A DNA stretch of 64,000 bases from Variovorax sp. DXTD-1 (GCF_003984625.1 NZ_RWKH01000015.1:87995-151994), one strand, 5' to 3'; positions 23,602 through 32,166 are shown, counted from the stretch's first letter. Numbers and translations are program-made. Notes: generated from the letters alone by a model not told the origin.

Positions 23602-25675
23602 GTCGCTGCCCCTTCACTCCACCCTGTGCCGCCGCGAGGCGCCCGCTTTCCAGCGCGCCATCCGTTCGGGCGACGACGTGATGGTGGCCTGCACGCAGGA
23701 GCGCAAGCTGTTCACCGAGCTGGCCGAGCAGACCGAAGGCGCGACCTCGCCGATCCGCTTCGTGAACATCCGCGAAACCGGCGGCTGGAGTCGCGACGCG
23801 AAGAACGCCAGCCCGAAGATTGCCGCCTTGCTGGCGCTGGCTCACCTGCCCGAGCCCGAGCCGGTCTCGACCGTGAGCTACGTGAGCCAGGGCCGTTTGC
23901 TCATCGTCGGCCCGCTCGACCAGGCCGAAAAGGCCGCGGCGCTGGTGGCGGATTCGCTGCAGGTCTCCATCTTTTCCACCGGCCCGGGTGCCACCGGCGG
24001 CGGGCAGGAGCGCCGCTGGCCTGTGATGGCGGGGCGCATCGGCTCGCTCACAGGCTGGCTGGGCAAGTTTTCGCTGCGCTGGACGCGCGACAACCCCATC
24101 GACCTCGACCTGTGCACGCGCTGCAACGCCTGCCTGGGCGCATGCCCCGACCAGGCGATCGGGCTCGACTACCAGATCGACCTGGCGAAATGCGGCTCGC
24201 ACCGCGACTGCGAAAAAGCCTGCACCGTGGCCGGTGCCATCAACTTCAGCCGCGCGCCCGAGGCGCTCGATGCGGATTTCGACCTGGTGCTCGACCTGGG
24301 TGCCAACGCGCTGATCGACTGGCATGCGCCGCCGCAAGGCTACTTCCACCTGTCGGGCGGACTCGCGCACGCCGAGGGCTTGTCGACCCTGCTGCGCCTG
24401 CGCGAACTGGTGGGCGAGTTCGAGAAGCCCAAGTTCTTCGACTACAAGCAGAAGCTCTGCGCCCACAGCCGCAACGAAGTGGTGGGCTGCAACGCCTGCG
24501 TCGAGGTGTGCTCGGCGCATGCCATCTCCAGCGACAAGGAACGCCAGCGCATCGTCGTCAATCCGCAGCTTTGCGTGGGCTGCGGCGCCTGCACCACCGT
24601 GTGCCCGACCGGCGCGCTGGGCTACACCTACCCGCGCACGCCCGACCAGGGCCGCAAGCTGCGCACGCTGCTGTCCACCTACACGGGAGTCGGTGGCCGC
24701 GATGCCGCGGTGCTGCTGCACAACGAAGAGGGCGGGCAGGCGCTCGTCGAACAACTCGGCCGCGCGGCGCAACTGGGCCGCGGCAAGCGCGACGGCTTGG
24801 CCGGCGTGCCTGCGCATGTGCTGCCGGTGGCGCTGATGCATGTTGCCAGCACCGGCATCGACCTTTGGCTCAGCGCCATTGCCTTCGGGGGCTCGCAAGT
24901 GGCGGTGCTCTCCACCGGCGAAGAAGCTCCGCAATACATCGATGCACTGAAAAAGCAGATGGCCGTTGCACAGGCGCTGCTCACGGGCCTGGGCTACACC
25001 GGAACGCATTTCCACCTGATCGAGGCCGCCACGCCGGCCGCGCTCGATGCGGCCCTCGCCGGCCTGCGCGCCACGCGGCAGCGCGTGCCGGCTACTGCGG
25101 CGCGTTTTGCCGTCGGCGGGGAAAAGCGCGGCACGCTGGAGATGACGCTCGACCATTTGATGGCGCAAGCGCCCGTGCTTGCGGCGCCGTCGAACGAGGC
25201 GGCCGCAGCCCTCGCCCCTGCGCTTGAAATTCCGCTGCCCCCTGGTTCCCCCTTCGGCGCGATCACGGTCAACAAGGACACCTGCACGCTGTGCCTGGCC
25301 TGCGTGAGCGCCTGCCCCGCCAGCGCGCTGCAAGACAACCAGAACGCGCCGCAGCTTCGGTTCATCGAAAAGAACTGCGTGCAGTGCGGCCTGTGCGAAA
25401 CCACCTGCCCCGAGAACGCGATCGCGCTCGTGCCGCGCCTCTTGGCCGCCCCCGAGCGCAAGCAGCCCGTGGTGCTCAACGAGGCCAAGCCCTGGGCCTG
25501 CATCCGCTGCAGCAAGCCATTCGGCACGCAGAAAGCCATCGAAGCGATGCTCGGCAAGCTGGCGGGCCACGCCATGTTCCAGGGCGAGGCGCTCGAGCGG
25601 CTCAAGATGTGCAGCGACTGCCGGGTCATCGACCTGTACAGCGCGCAGAACGAAATGAAGATCACCCAGCTATGA
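23525..25675 (+). CDS. Multi-cluster 4Fe-4S poly-ferredoxin, 716 aa
   Basis: A large cytosolic iron-sulfur protein. It begins MTTTLICDCNQTMPLEPKTL. Cysteine motifs occur in two groups. The first has CTRCNACLGACPDQ (about residue 196), CGSHRDCEKAC (about 222), VVGCNACVEVC (about 321) and CVGCGACTTVCPTG (about 350). The second has CTLCLACVSACPAS (about 586), CVQCGLCETTCPEN (about 618) and CIRC with CSDC near the end. Several are full [4Fe-4S] sets, so it could carry at least four clusters. It lies between DUF3306 and the TorD chaperone. Delivery of electrons or clusters during formate dehydrogenase maturation is inferred. The start is inside the DUF3306 gene. Confidence 0.85.
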   Translation: MTTTLICDCNQTMPLEPKTLGAALAESLPLHSTLCRREAPAFQRAIRSGDDVMVACTQERKLFTELAEQTEGATSPIRFVNIRETGGWSRDAKNASPKIAALLALAHLPEPEPVSTVSYVSQGRLLIVGPLDQAEKAAALVADSLQVSIFSTGPGATGGGQERRWPVMAGRIGSLTGWLGKFSLRWTRDNPIDLDLCTRCNACLGACPDQAIGLDYQIDLAKCGSHRDCEKACTVAGAINFSRAPEALDADFDLVLDLGANALIDWHAPPQGYFHLSGGLAHAEGLSTLLRLRELVGEFEKPKFFDYKQKLCAHSRNEVVGCNACVEVCSAHAISSDKERQRIVVNPQLCVGCGACTTVCPTGALGYTYPRTPDQGRKLRTLLSTYTGVGGRDAAVLLHNEEGGQALVEQLGRAAQLGRGKRDGLAGVPAHVLPVALMHVASTGIDLWLSAIAFGGSQVAVLSTGEEAPQYIDALKKQMAVAQALLTGLGYTGTHFHLIEAATPAALDAALAGLRATRQRVPATAARFAVGGEKRGTLEMTLDHLMAQAPVLAAPSNEAAAALAPALEIPLPPGSPFGAITVNKDTCTLCLACVSACPASALQDNQNAPQLRFIEKNCVQCGLCETTCPENAIALVPRLLAAPERKQPVVLNEAKPWACIRCSKPFGTQKAIEAMLGKLAGHAMFQGEALERLKMCSDCRVIDLYSAQNEMKITQL

Positions 25676-26289
25676 GCCAGTTTCCCCCGATGACCTCGGC
25701 GCTCGATGAGGAGATTGCACGTGCCGAGGTCTATGGCCTTCTGGCACGCCTCTGGTATGCGGCGCCCGACGCCGAGCTGCTCGGCGCCTTCAGCGTGGCA
25801 CCCACGGAAGCACCGGCAGCCGGCGCTTTCCTCGAGGAACCCTGGCGGCAACTGGTCGGCACGGCGCGCGGCACCGAGGCCGCTGCGGTTCATGCCGAAT
25901 ACGACGCGCTGTTCGGCGGCATGGGCAAGCCCGAAATCTACCTGTTCGGCTCGCACTACCTGAGCGGCTTTCTCAACGACAAGCCGTTGGCGCAGCTGCG
26001 CACCGACCTGGCGCGGCTGGGCCTCGCGCGGGACGAGGCCGTGTCCGAAAGCGAAGACCACGTCGCCTGCCTGTTCGAGGTGATGCGCTACCTTATTGCC
26101 GGTGACGACGCGGCTGTGTCCAACCTCGCGCAGCAGCAGGCGTTTTTTGCGGCGCACCTGCAGTCCTGGCTGCCGACCTTGTGCGACGCGGTCGCGCAAC
26201 ATCCCAAGGCGCATTTCTATGCGTCCCTGGCGGGTTTCACCCGCGCTTTTGCCGAGGTCGAAGTCCAGGGCTTCGACATGCTCGATTAA
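25672..26289 (+). CDS. TorD/DmsD-family redox enzyme maturation chaperone
   Basis: A cytosolic Tat-proofreading chaperone that binds the signal peptide of a molybdoenzyme until its cofactor is inserted. The 205-residue all-helical chain begins MSQFPPMTSALDEEIARAEV. It contains VHAEYDALFGGMGKPEIYLF, SHYLSGFLNDKPLAQLRTDL, and ESEDHVACLFEVMRYLI, which is the E-x-x-D-H-x-x-x-E pattern of TorD-like proteins. Its start overlaps the poly-ferredoxin stop by 4 bases. The nearby Tat-targeted FdhA (38 bases downstream of fdhX) is the expected client, as with FdhT in Shewanella. Confidence 0.86.
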   Translation: MSQFPPMTSALDEEIARAEVYGLLARLWYAAPDAELLGAFSVAPTEAPAAGAFLEEPWRQLVGTARGTEAAAVHAEYDALFGGMGKPEIYLFGSHYLSGFLNDKPLAQLRTDLARLGLARDEAVSESEDHVACLFEVMRYLIAGDDAAVSNLAQQQAFFAAHLQSWLPTLCDAVAQHPKAHFYASLAGFTRAFAEVEVQGFDMLD

Positions 26290-26314
26290 GCTTTTTTGCT
26301 CCGTAGAAATACGA

Positions 26315-26343
26315 TTGTTAGAAATTTGGGCCTAGACTAGTAT
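26315..26343 (+). promoter_or_regulatory. Candidate sigma-70 promoter of the fdhX-fdhABC-fdhD operon
   Basis: TTGTTA (26315-26320) is followed after exactly 17 bp by TAGTAT (26338-26343), each 4 of 6 matches to consensus. The region is unusually AT-rich for this genome. Transcription would start near 26350, after the upstream ATG at 26348, which supports the fdhX start at 26402. Confidence 0.5.
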
Positions 26344-26346
26344 CCA

Positions 26347-26374
26347 GATGTACGAACATCAGTTCACATCTGAT
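26347..26374 (+). promoter_or_regulatory. Overlapping inverted repeats in the fdhX leader
   Basis: GATGT-ACGA-ACATC (26347-26360) and ATCAG-TTCACAT-CTGAT (26358-26374) share the ATC of their inner arms. Only one could fold at a time. They lie just after the predicted transcription start and 28 bases before the fdhX ATG, where they could act as an operator or a two-state leader. Confidence 0.35.
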
Positions 26375-26401
26375 TTGCCCCTAGCCACTCCTGGAGATCA
26401 C

Positions 26402-26632
26402 ATGCAGGACAGCCAAGCGGCCGGTATCAAGCCGGCCTCGCGTCGAGGTTTCTTTTTTGGCGCCGCCACCGCGAGTGCCGCGGTCGCCGCGGTTTCGGTG
26501 CTTCCCAAGGTGGCCGAGGCCCCCGCAGCCATCGAGGCTGCCGCTCCCGAGCTGAAGCCCGCGCCTGAAAAAGGCGGCGGCTATTCGCTGAGCGAACACG
26601 TCAAGCACTACTACAAGACCGCTTCGGCCTGA
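26402..26632 (+). CDS. Small Tat-signal protein FdhX-like, 76 aa
   Basis: Starts MQDSQAAGIKPASRRGFFFG, a twin-arginine signal (SRRGFFFG) with a hydrophobic stretch AATASAAVAAVSVLP, and ends GYSLSEHVKHYYKTASA. The C-terminal YSLSEHVKHYYKTA matches the short 'formate dehydrogenase' region proteins (FdhX) that precede the catalytic subunit in betaproteobacteria and Shewanella. The start is supported by a GGAG ribosome-binding site (CTGGAGATCAC) and by the promoter. The same frame is open upstream to 26348. The mature part is only about 40 residues; its role is not established. Confidence 0.78.
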   Translation: MQDSQAAGIKPASRRGFFFGAATASAAVAAVSVLPKVAEAPAAIEAAAPELKPAPEKGGGYSLSEHVKHYYKTASA

Positions 26633-26646
26633 AGCGGACACCCAAG

Positions 26647-29634
26647 ATGTTGTTGACCAAGAAAACGACCCCCGCGAACAGCGTGTCGCGGCAAGGGGAA
26701 CGCGAGTCTTCTCCGTTCATTCACAGCCTGCGGCGCGGCCTTTCGGGCGCGCTGCCCACCATGGACCGGCGTGCCTTTTTGCGCCGCTCCGGGCTCGGCG
26801 TGGGCGTGGGGCTGGCTGCCAGCCAGCTCACGCTGATGCGCAAGGCCGAGGCGGCAGGCGATGCCCGTCCCACCGCGGTGGGCGCCGGCAAGGTTGAAAT
26901 CAAGCGCACGGTGTGCTCGCACTGCTCGGTAGGCTGCGCCTCCGACGCCGTGGTGGAGAACGGCGTGTGGGTGCGCCAGGAGCCGGTGTTCGACTCGCCC
27001 ATCAACCTGGGCGCGCACTGCGCCAAGGGCGCCGCGCTGCGCGAGCACGGCCATGGCGAGTACCGGCTGCGCTACCCGATGAAGCTGGTCAACGGCAAGT
27101 ACGAACGCATCAGCTGGGACACCGCGCTTACCGAGATCACCGCCCGGCTGAAAGACCTGCGGCAGGCCAGCGGCCCCGACTCGGTCTACTGGATCGGCTC
27201 GTCCAAGCACAGCAACGAACAGTCGTACCTGCTGCGCAAGTTCGTGAGCTTCTGGGGCAGCAACAACTGCGACCACCAGGCGCGCATCTGCCACTCGACC
27301 ACCGTTGCGGGCGTGGCGAATACATGGGGCTACGGCGCCATGACCAATTCGTACAACGACATGCGCGGCGCCAAGGTGGCCATGTACATCGGCTCCAACG
27401 CGGCCGAGGCCCACCCCGTCAGCATGCTGCACATGCTCCATGCCAAGGAGCATGGCTGCAAGATGATCGTGGTCGACCCGCGCTTCACGCGCACGGCGGC
27501 CAAGGCCGACGAGTACGTGCGCATCCGCTCGGGCTCGGACATCGCTTTCCTGTTCGGCATCCTGCACCACATCTTCAAGAACGGCTGGGAAGACAAGCAG
27601 TACATCAACGACCGCGTCTTCGGCATGGAAAAAGTGCGCGAAGAGGTCCTGGCCAAGTGGACGCCGGACAAGGTCGAAGAGGCCTGCGGCGTGAAAGAGG
27701 CGCAGGTGCTCAAGGTAGCCACCTGGCTCAATGAAAACCGCCCCGGCACCGTGGTGTGGTGCATGGGCCAGACGCAGCACACCATCGGCAACGCGATCGT
27801 GCGCGCGTCGTGCATCCTGCAACTGGCGCTCGGCAACGTGGGCAAGTCGGGCGGCGGCACCAACATCTTCCGCGGGCATGACAACGTGCAGGGTGCCACC
27901 GACGTGGGCCCGAACCCCGACTCGCTGCCCGGCTACTACGGCATCGTCGAAGGCTCGTGGAAGCACTTTGCCGCCACCTGGGGCGTCGACTACGAATGGA
28001 TCAAGGGCCGCTTCGCATCGCCTGCGATGATGAGCAAGCCCGGCATCACGGTGTCGCGCTGGATCGACGGCGTGCTCGAGAAGAACGAGCTGATCGACCA
28101 GGACTCGAACCTGCGCGGCGTGTTCTATTGGGGCCATGCGCCCAACTCGCAGACCCGCGGTCTCGAGATGAAGCGCGCCATGGACAAGCTCGACCTGCTG
28201 GTGGTGGTCGACCCGTACCCATCGGCCACGGCCGCCATGGCCGCCATGCCCGGCCGGCCGGAAGACCTGAACCCCAACCGCGCCGTCTACCTGCTGCCCG
28301 CGTGCACGCAGTTCGAGACCAGCGGTTCCGTCACGGCGTCGAACCGCTCGATCCAGTGGCGCGAAAAGGTGATCGAGCCGCTGTGGGAGAGCCGCAGCGA
28401 CCACATGATCATGCAGCAGTTCGCCGACCGCCTGGGCTTTGGCAAGGAACTGAGCAAGAACTACAAGATGCAGAAGGTCAAGGGCATGGACGAGCCCTTG
28501 CCCGACGACATCCTGCGCGAAATCAACAAGACCTGCTGGGCCGTCGGCTACACCGGCCAGAGCCCCGAGCGCCTCCAGGCGCACATGCGCAACATGGGCG
28601 CCTTCGACGTGCGCACGCTCAAGGTGAAGGCCGGCGTGAAGGACAAGGTCAACGGCTACGACCTCACGGGCGACTACTTCGGCCTGCCGTGGCCCTGCTA
28701 CGGCAGGCCGGAGCTCAAGCACCCGGGTTCGCCCAACCTCTACGACACGTCCAAGCACGTGATGGAAGGCGGCGGAAATTTCCGTGCGAACTTCGGCGTG
28801 GAGCGCGAGGGCAAAAACCTGCTGGCCGAAGATGGCTCGCATTCGCTGGGCGCCGACATCACCACCGGCTACCCCGAACTCGACCACATGTTGCTCAAAA
28901 AGCTGGGCTGGTGGGACGAACTCACCGAGGCCGAAAAGCCGAAGGCCGAAGGCAAGAACTGGAAGACCGACAGCTCGGGCGGCATGATCCGCGTGTTCAT
29001 GAAGAACCACGGCTGCCATCCCTTCGGCAATGCCAAGGCACGCGCGGTGGTCTGGAACTTCCCCGATGCCATTCCGCAGCATCGCGAGCCGCTGTACGGC
29101 AACCGGCCCGACCTGATGGCCAAGTACCCGACGCACGACGACAAGATGGCGTTCTGGCGCTTGCCCACGCTCTACAAGAGCGTGCAGCAGAAGAACATCG
29201 CCGACAAGGTGGCCGAGAAATTCCCGTATATCATGACCTCGGGCCGGCTCGTCGAGTACGAAGGCGGCGGCGAGGAAACCCGTTCGAACCCCTGGCTGGC
29301 GGAACTGCAGCAGGAGATGTTCATCGAGATCAACCCGAAGGTCGCGGCCGAGAAGGGCATTCGCAACGGCGAGCGCGCCTGGGTGCACACGCCCACCGGC
29401 GCAAAGCTCAACGTGCAGGCCCTGGTCACCGAGCGCGTGGGGCCCGACACGGTCTTCATGCCGTTCCACTTCTCGGGCCATTGGCAGGGCGCCGATATGC
29501 TGGGCTATTACCCGGCGGGCGCCGCCCCGGTGGTACGCGGCGAGGCCATCAACACCGGCACGACTTACGGTTACGACAGCGTGACCATGATGCAAGAGAC
29601 CAAGACCACGGTCTGCAATGTGGAAAAGGCATAA
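26647..29634 (+). CDS. Periplasmic formate dehydrogenase, catalytic (alpha) subunit, Cys form
   Basis: The Mo-bisPGD subunit of a membrane-bound formate dehydrogenase, oxidising formate at the periplasmic face. The Tat motif is DRRAFLRRS (residues 40-48), after a 38-residue extension. The [4Fe-4S] ligands are C90, C93, C97 and a Cys in GAHCAKGA. The Mo ligand is Cys215 in CDHQARICHSTTV, where E. coli FdnG has selenocysteine. The chain continues through the standard molybdopterin domains to SGRLVEYEGGGEETRSNPWL, the second dinucleotide site. At 995 residues it matches FdnG/FdoG. It is followed by its Fe-S subunit 9 bp later. A shorter ATG at 26761 would keep the Tat signal. Confidence 0.94.
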   Translation: MLLTKKTTPANSVSRQGERESSPFIHSLRRGLSGALPTMDRRAFLRRSGLGVGVGLAASQLTLMRKAEAAGDARPTAVGAGKVEIKRTVCSHCSVGCASDAVVENGVWVRQEPVFDSPINLGAHCAKGAALREHGHGEYRLRYPMKLVNGKYERISWDTALTEITARLKDLRQASGPDSVYWIGSSKHSNEQSYLLRKFVSFWGSNNCDHQARICHSTTVAGVANTWGYGAMTNSYNDMRGAKVAMYIGSNAAEAHPVSMLHMLHAKEHGCKMIVVDPRFTRTAAKADEYVRIRSGSDIAFLFGILHHIFKNGWEDKQYINDRVFGMEKVREEVLAKWTPDKVEEACGVKEAQVLKVATWLNENRPGTVVWCMGQTQHTIGNAIVRASCILQLALGNVGKSGGGTNIFRGHDNVQGATDVGPNPDSLPGYYGIVEGSWKHFAATWGVDYEWIKGRFASPAMMSKPGITVSRWIDGVLEKNELIDQDSNLRGVFYWGHAPNSQTRGLEMKRAMDKLDLLVVVDPYPSATAAMAAMPGRPEDLNPNRAVYLLPACTQFETSGSVTASNRSIQWREKVIEPLWESRSDHMIMQQFADRLGFGKELSKNYKMQKVKGMDEPLPDDILREINKTCWAVGYTGQSPERLQAHMRNMGAFDVRTLKVKAGVKDKVNGYDLTGDYFGLPWPCYGRPELKHPGSPNLYDTSKHVMEGGGNFRANFGVEREGKNLLAEDGSHSLGADITTGYPELDHMLLKKLGWWDELTEAEKPKAEGKNWKTDSSGGMIRVFMKNHGCHPFGNAKARAVVWNFPDAIPQHREPLYGNRPDLMAKYPTHDDKMAFWRLPTLYKSVQQKNIADKVAEKFPYIMTSGRLVEYEGGGEETRSNPWLAELQQEMFIEINPKVAAEKGIRNGERAWVHTPTGAKLNVQALVTERVGPDTVFMPFHFSGHWQGADMLGYYPAGAAPVVRGEAINTGTTYGYDSVTMMQETKTTVCNVEKA

Positions 29635-29643
29635 GGAAGCACC

Positions 29644-30267
29644 ATGGCGCGAATGAAATTTGTCTGTGACTCTGAACGCTGCATCGAATGCAACGGCTGC
29701 GTCACTGCCTGCAAGAACGAAAACGAAGTGCCGTGGGGCGTGAACCGCCGCCGCGTGGTCACGCTGAACGACGGGGTGCCGGGCGAGAAGTCGATCTCGG
29801 TGGCCTGCATGCATTGCTCCGACGCACCCTGCATGGCCGTGTGCCCGGTGCAGTGCTTCTACCGCACCGACGAAGGCGTGGTGCTGCACGACAAGGATGT
29901 GTGCATCGGCTGCGGCTACTGCTCGTACGCCTGCCCGTTCGGCGCGCCGCAGTTCCCCTCGCAAGGCACCTTCGGCGTGCGCGGCAAGATGGACAAGTGC
30001 ACCTTCTGCGCCGGCGGCCCCGAGGCCAACGGCTCCGAAGCTGAATTTGAAAAGTACGGCCGCAACCGGCTGGCCGAGGGCAAGCTTCCGGCCTGCGCCG
30101 AGATGTGCTCGACCAAGGCCCTTCTGGCCGGCGACGGCGATGTGGTGGCCGACATCTTCCGCACCCGCGTCGTCCAACGCGGCAAGGGCGCCGAAGTGTG
30201 GGGCTGGGGCACCGCCTACGGCTCGCAGCAAGCCGGCACGCCGCCGGTGAACGGGGTGCAGAAGTGA
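29644..30267 (+). CDS. Formate dehydrogenase iron-sulfur (beta) subunit
   Basis: Carries electrons from the Mo subunit to the membrane cytochrome. The 207 residues have four ferredoxin-type clusters: CIECNGCVTACKNENE, CMHCSDAPCMAVCPV, CIGCGYCSYACPFG, and the split set CTFCAGG with CAEMCSTKALL. Unlike E. coli FdnH (about 294 aa), there is no C-terminal membrane helix, so it must attach through the gamma subunit. Such short beta subunits are known in betaproteobacterial and epsilonproteobacterial FDHs. The stop overlaps the next gene's GTG by 4 bases. Confidence 0.93.
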   Translation: MARMKFVCDSERCIECNGCVTACKNENEVPWGVNRRRVVTLNDGVPGEKSISVACMHCSDAPCMAVCPVQCFYRTDEGVVLHDKDVCIGCGYCSYACPFGAPQFPSQGTFGVRGKMDKCTFCAGGPEANGSEAEFEKYGRNRLAEGKLPACAEMCSTKALLAGDGDVVADIFRTRVVQRGKGAEVWGWGTAYGSQQAGTPPVNGVQK

Positions 30268-30518
30268 AGCGGCAGGGCCTCGTCGTCCTGGGCGTTGCGC
30301 TGGTCGCAACCTGCCTGGCGGCCTGCGGCGAAAAGCCGCAGACCAATGCGCAGGGCGTGAAGCACGACGCCGTTCCCTGGAGCGGCACCGGCACCAAGGA
30401 GAACGCCGGCACGGTGTTCACCGCGCCCGACTGGAAGGTCGGCGACAAGACCGCCTGGCAGCAGCAGCTCAAGACCCGCACGCAAAACGGGCAGAACGAA
30501 TACAACAAAGAGAACTGA
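30264..30518 (+). CDS. Small lipoprotein in the formate dehydrogenase operon, 84 aa
   Basis: Begins with GTG (MKRQGLVVLGVALVATCLAA) and has a lipobox ending LAAC at about residue 21, so the chain is exported and acylated. The mature part is short, polar and without further cysteines: DAVPWSGTGTKENAGTVF, then APDWKVGDKTAWQQQLKTRT and a C-terminal QNGQNEYNKEN. It lies between beta and gamma subunit genes, overlapping fdhB by 4 bases and preceding fdhC by 11. The conserved location suggests it contacts the complex at the periplasmic face, but I do not recognise a family. Confidence 0.72.
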   Translation: MKRQGLVVLGVALVATCLAACGEKPQTNAQGVKHDAVPWSGTGTKENAGTVFTAPDWKVGDKTAWQQQLKTRTQNGQNEYNKEN

Positions 30519-30529
30519 ACGGAGAGCCC

Positions 30530-31750
30530 ATGAAGCAAGCGCTGACCGCTCTCGTTATTTTCGCCGCGCTGGGTTCGGTGTTCGCGCAGGCGCAGCCGCC
30601 GGCTGCACCTGGAACGACGCCCGCACCCGCTGTTCCTGCTGCAACCGCCGCGCCGGCGCCCGCCGGCGGCGTTCGCAGCCAGAACATCTTCGAGGTCAAG
30701 CCCGAAGCGAGCGCCGATCCCAACTACGCGAACCAGACCAACGGCGAGCGCATGAAGGTGCAGCCCGGCAACAACGCGCCCATGTGGCGGCAGGTGGGGC
30801 AGGGCGTCACCGGCTACAGCAGCCTGCCGAAAAGCGAGGCGCCCGAAGCCGGCAACCTGATTCAGCCGTTCGTGCAGTACCCGGGCTCGCGCTTCACCAA
30901 TGCCGGCGAAGCCTGGCGCCAGGTGCGCAACGACTGGATCATTCCCTACGGCGCCGCACTGCTGTTCGTCGTGCTGCTGGCGTTGGCCATCTTCTATTTC
31001 ACGCGCGGCCCCATTCGCCTGCACGGCCAGGAAACCGGCCGCAAGATCGAGCGCTTCACACCGTTCGAGCGAGCCACGCACTGGTCGAACGCCATCGCAT
31101 TCGTCACGCTCGCCATCTCCGGCATCGTGATGGCCTTCGGCAAGTTCTTCCTCTTGCCCTGGATGGGCTTGACGCTGTTCGGCTGGATTACCTACGCGCT
31201 CAAGAACGTCCATAACTTTGTCGGCCCGCTGTTCGTGGTGACGACGGTGTTCATGGTGTTCACCTTCATCCGCGACAACATTCCGCGCGCGATGGACCTG
31301 AAATGGCTTGCGCGTTTCGGCGGCCTCTTCGGCGGCAAGGAAGTGCCTTCGCACCGTTTCAACGCGGGCGAGAAGCTGGTCTTCTGGGGCGGCGTGCTGT
31401 TCCTCGGCCTCTTCGTCATCGGCTCGGGGCTCTTCCTGGACAAGCTGCTGCCCGGCTTCGTCTATACCCGCGGCGAGATGCAGGTGGCGCACATGATCCA
31501 CGGCGTTGCAACGCTGCTGATGATGGCAATGATCATGGGCCACATCTACATCGGCACGCTGGGCATGACGGGCGCCTACAAGGCCATGCGCACCGGCTAC
31601 GTCGACGAGACCTGGGCCAAGGAACACCACGAACTCTGGTACGACGACATTGCCGCGGGCAAGATCCCCGCACAGCGCACGGTTCCGGCCGATGCGTCGG
31701 CACCTGTCGCAGTGCGGGCACCGCGGCCCGCCGAAGGAACGTCCTCATGA
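30530..31750 (+). CDS. Formate dehydrogenase cytochrome b (gamma) subunit with long periplasmic N-terminus
   Basis: The membrane anchor that passes electrons to quinone via two haems b. After a signal peptide (MKQALTALVIFAALGSVFAQ) there is a Pro/Ala-rich periplasmic stretch of roughly 120 residues. Membrane helices follow (YGAALLFVVLLALAIFYF and later ones). Haem-binding histidines are likely in ERATHWSNAIAF and ALKNVHNFVGPLF, and in VAHMIHGVATLL and MGHIYIGTLG. The C-terminal TWAKEHHELWYDD is typical. At 406 aa it is about twice the length of E. coli FdnI because of the N-terminal extension. The next gene overlaps by 4 bases. Confidence 0.9.
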   Translation: MKQALTALVIFAALGSVFAQAQPPAAPGTTPAPAVPAATAAPAPAGGVRSQNIFEVKPEASADPNYANQTNGERMKVQPGNNAPMWRQVGQGVTGYSSLPKSEAPEAGNLIQPFVQYPGSRFTNAGEAWRQVRNDWIIPYGAALLFVVLLALAIFYFTRGPIRLHGQETGRKIERFTPFERATHWSNAIAFVTLAISGIVMAFGKFFLLPWMGLTLFGWITYALKNVHNFVGPLFVVTTVFMVFTFIRDNIPRAMDLKWLARFGGLFGGKEVPSHRFNAGEKLVFWGGVLFLGLFVIGSGLFLDKLLPGFVYTRGEMQVAHMIHGVATLLMMAMIMGHIYIGTLGMTGAYKAMRTGYVDETWAKEHHELWYDDIAAGKIPAQRTVPADASAPVAVRAPRPAEGTSS

Positions 31751-32166
31751 AGAAGCTGTCTGTGTCGCTGAAACTTTCCGCGCTGGTGCTCGCGCTGGCC
31801 GCGCCCATCGCATGGGCCAAGCTGCCGCCGCCGGCCGCCACACCCGAGGCCAAGGCCAAGGCGGCCGAAGCGGCCGCCAAGACCGCGTGGAACGGCAAGG
31901 TCGACTCCTACAAGCTCTGCCAGGCGCAGGACCGCGTGGCCGCCAAGTACCGTGCAAGCGCGACCGCCGCAGGCAAGCCGGTACCGGCGGCGCCGGCGAC
32001 ACCGCCTTGCGCCGATCCCGGCTCCTTCGTTTTCACGCCGCCGCCGCCGGCGGACGCCAAGCCCATCGAGGCCGCGGGTGCGCATTCGCCAGCCACCACG
32101 GCGGCATCGCCACCCAGCACCGTTCAGCCCGCCTCCGTCGTCAATCCCACGCCCAAGGCGCAGTGA
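31747..32166 (+). CDS. Secreted Ala/Pro-rich protein of the formate dehydrogenase operon, 139 aa
   Basis: A signal peptide, MKKLSVSLKLSALVLALAAP, ends near AWA. The mature chain has an Ala-rich helix (PEAKAKAAEAAAKTAWNG), then VDSYKLCQAQDRVAAKYR and PPCADPGSFVFTPPPP, so two cysteines about 35 residues apart that could form a disulfide. The tail is Pro/Ser-rich and probably disordered. It overlaps fdhC by 4 bases and fdhD by 4 bases, so it is clearly translated with the operon. I do not recognise a family; a small periplasmic accessory role is possible. Confidence 0.7.
   Translation: MKKLSVSLKLSALVLALAAPIAWAKLPPPAATPEAKAKAAEAAAKTAWNGKVDSYKLCQAQDRVAAKYRASATAAGKPVPAAPATPPCADPGSFVFTPPPPADAKPIEAAGAHSPATTAASPPSTVQPASVVNPTPKAQ

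Noticed and set aside
26611..30309. 1232-codon minus-strand frame opposite fdhAB
   Set aside because: Again antisense to clearly functional formate dehydrogenase genes. Its composition is that of a reverse-complement frame.
31747..32166. Idea that the Ala/Pro-rich gene is a c-type cytochrome
   Set aside because: It has two isolated cysteines and no CxxCH haem-binding motif.
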